Shown here one piece after another: positions 63,823 to 64,000 of a stretch of 64,000 nt of DNA. Every line of letters starts with the position of its first letter. Within the stretch, counting starts at the first letter, position 1. The DNA is from Parastagonospora avenae f. sp. tritici 18332-5 (lineage: Eukaryota > Ascomycota > Dothideomycetes > Pleosporales > Phaeosphaeriaceae): positions 1 to 64,000 of the forward strand of contig JAFJTR010000111.1 of assembly GCA_022559985.1 (NCBI GenBank). Direction: 5' to 3'. Below the pieces are notes generated by a model. It searched no databases and was not told where the DNA came from. It saw only the letters and a program-made list of their open reading frames with translations. The translations under genes and the position numbers were made by a program.

Positions 63823-64000
63823 TGTCGCAGTAAGTGCAAGCAGTGCGCAAGGAATTGAGGATTAAACTGATGTGTTACTGTATGTAGCTATGAACAGTAT
63901 ATGTAGTAAATCAGAGGTGGCAGGCACTGCGTATTACAGCAGTGGAGACGTGAAACTGCGCTACGTAGTACAAGAAAAAGGAAATACTCTAGAACCGCGA
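63823..64000 (-). mobile_element. Family-1 LTR, copy c, cut by the window edge
   Basis: Reverse complement of the 180-bp unit. On the plus strand it starts TGTCGCAGTAAGTGC; its other end would fall at 64002, two bases beyond the window. The right-hand duplication therefore cannot be tested; the left 5-mer is AGAGG. Whether an internal element follows is not visible. Confidence 0.85.

Noticed and set aside
1..64000. CRISPR arrays, bacterial operons, ribosome binding sites or prophage.
   Set aside because: Spliceosomal introns and fungal protein families show this is eukaryotic nuclear DNA, and no regularly spaced repeat array was found.

Overview
This window comes from a filamentous ascomycete (Pezizomycotina, probably Dothideomycetes). 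The inference rests on the gene content (fungal cytochrome P450s, F-box and F-box-like fold proteins, a secreted N2227-type methyltransferase, a calpain-like protease, a GPI-type 5'-nucleotidase) and on introns of 46-60 bases with GTAAGT/GTATGT-type donors, CTRAC/CTGAC-type branch sites and YAG acceptors. Genes lie on both strands with no operon logic. I saw no tRNA, rRNA or CRISPR array.

Layout. 1-4.7 kb: an AT-rich possibly RIP-damaged island followed by solo LTRs and genes they broke. 4.8-13 kb: two cytochrome P450 genes flanking a hypothetical gene and an N2227-family methyltransferase, both frameshifted, then an F-box-like remnant. 14.4-23.6 kb: a secreted protein, an F-box protein and two membrane proteins. 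24-30 kb: genes split by solo LTRs plus one intact membrane protein gene. 30-38.7 kb: two hypothetical genes, an Argonaute-like fragment, an alpha/beta hydrolase and a FAD oxidoreductase. 38.7-44.9 kb: retroelement debris and another LTR-split gene. 45-48.4 kb: an intact calpain-like protease. 48.8-57 kb: two large minus-strand loci full of in-frame stops and frameshifts. 57.7-63.6 kb: 5'-nucleotidase, a hypothetical gene and a frameshifted F-box gene.

The most striking content is a population of solo LTRs. Six families can be defined by eye from repeated units that start TG and end CA (or nearly so). Most are bounded by 5-base target-site duplications, perfect in nine copies, and copy lengths within families are constant (180, 156, 169, 219 bp and so on). 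No reverse transcriptase, integrase or capsid gene remains. Several LTRs sit inside reading frames: taking out the LTR plus one duplication copy gives a frame that stays open across the insertion point, and in one case rebuilds a recognisable protein motif. The second theme is gene decay. At least seven loci carry stops or frameshifts, many explainable by C-to-T or G-to-A transitions, next to fully intact neighbours.

All coordinates, splice sites and family assignments come from reading the sequence by eye. No database search was run.
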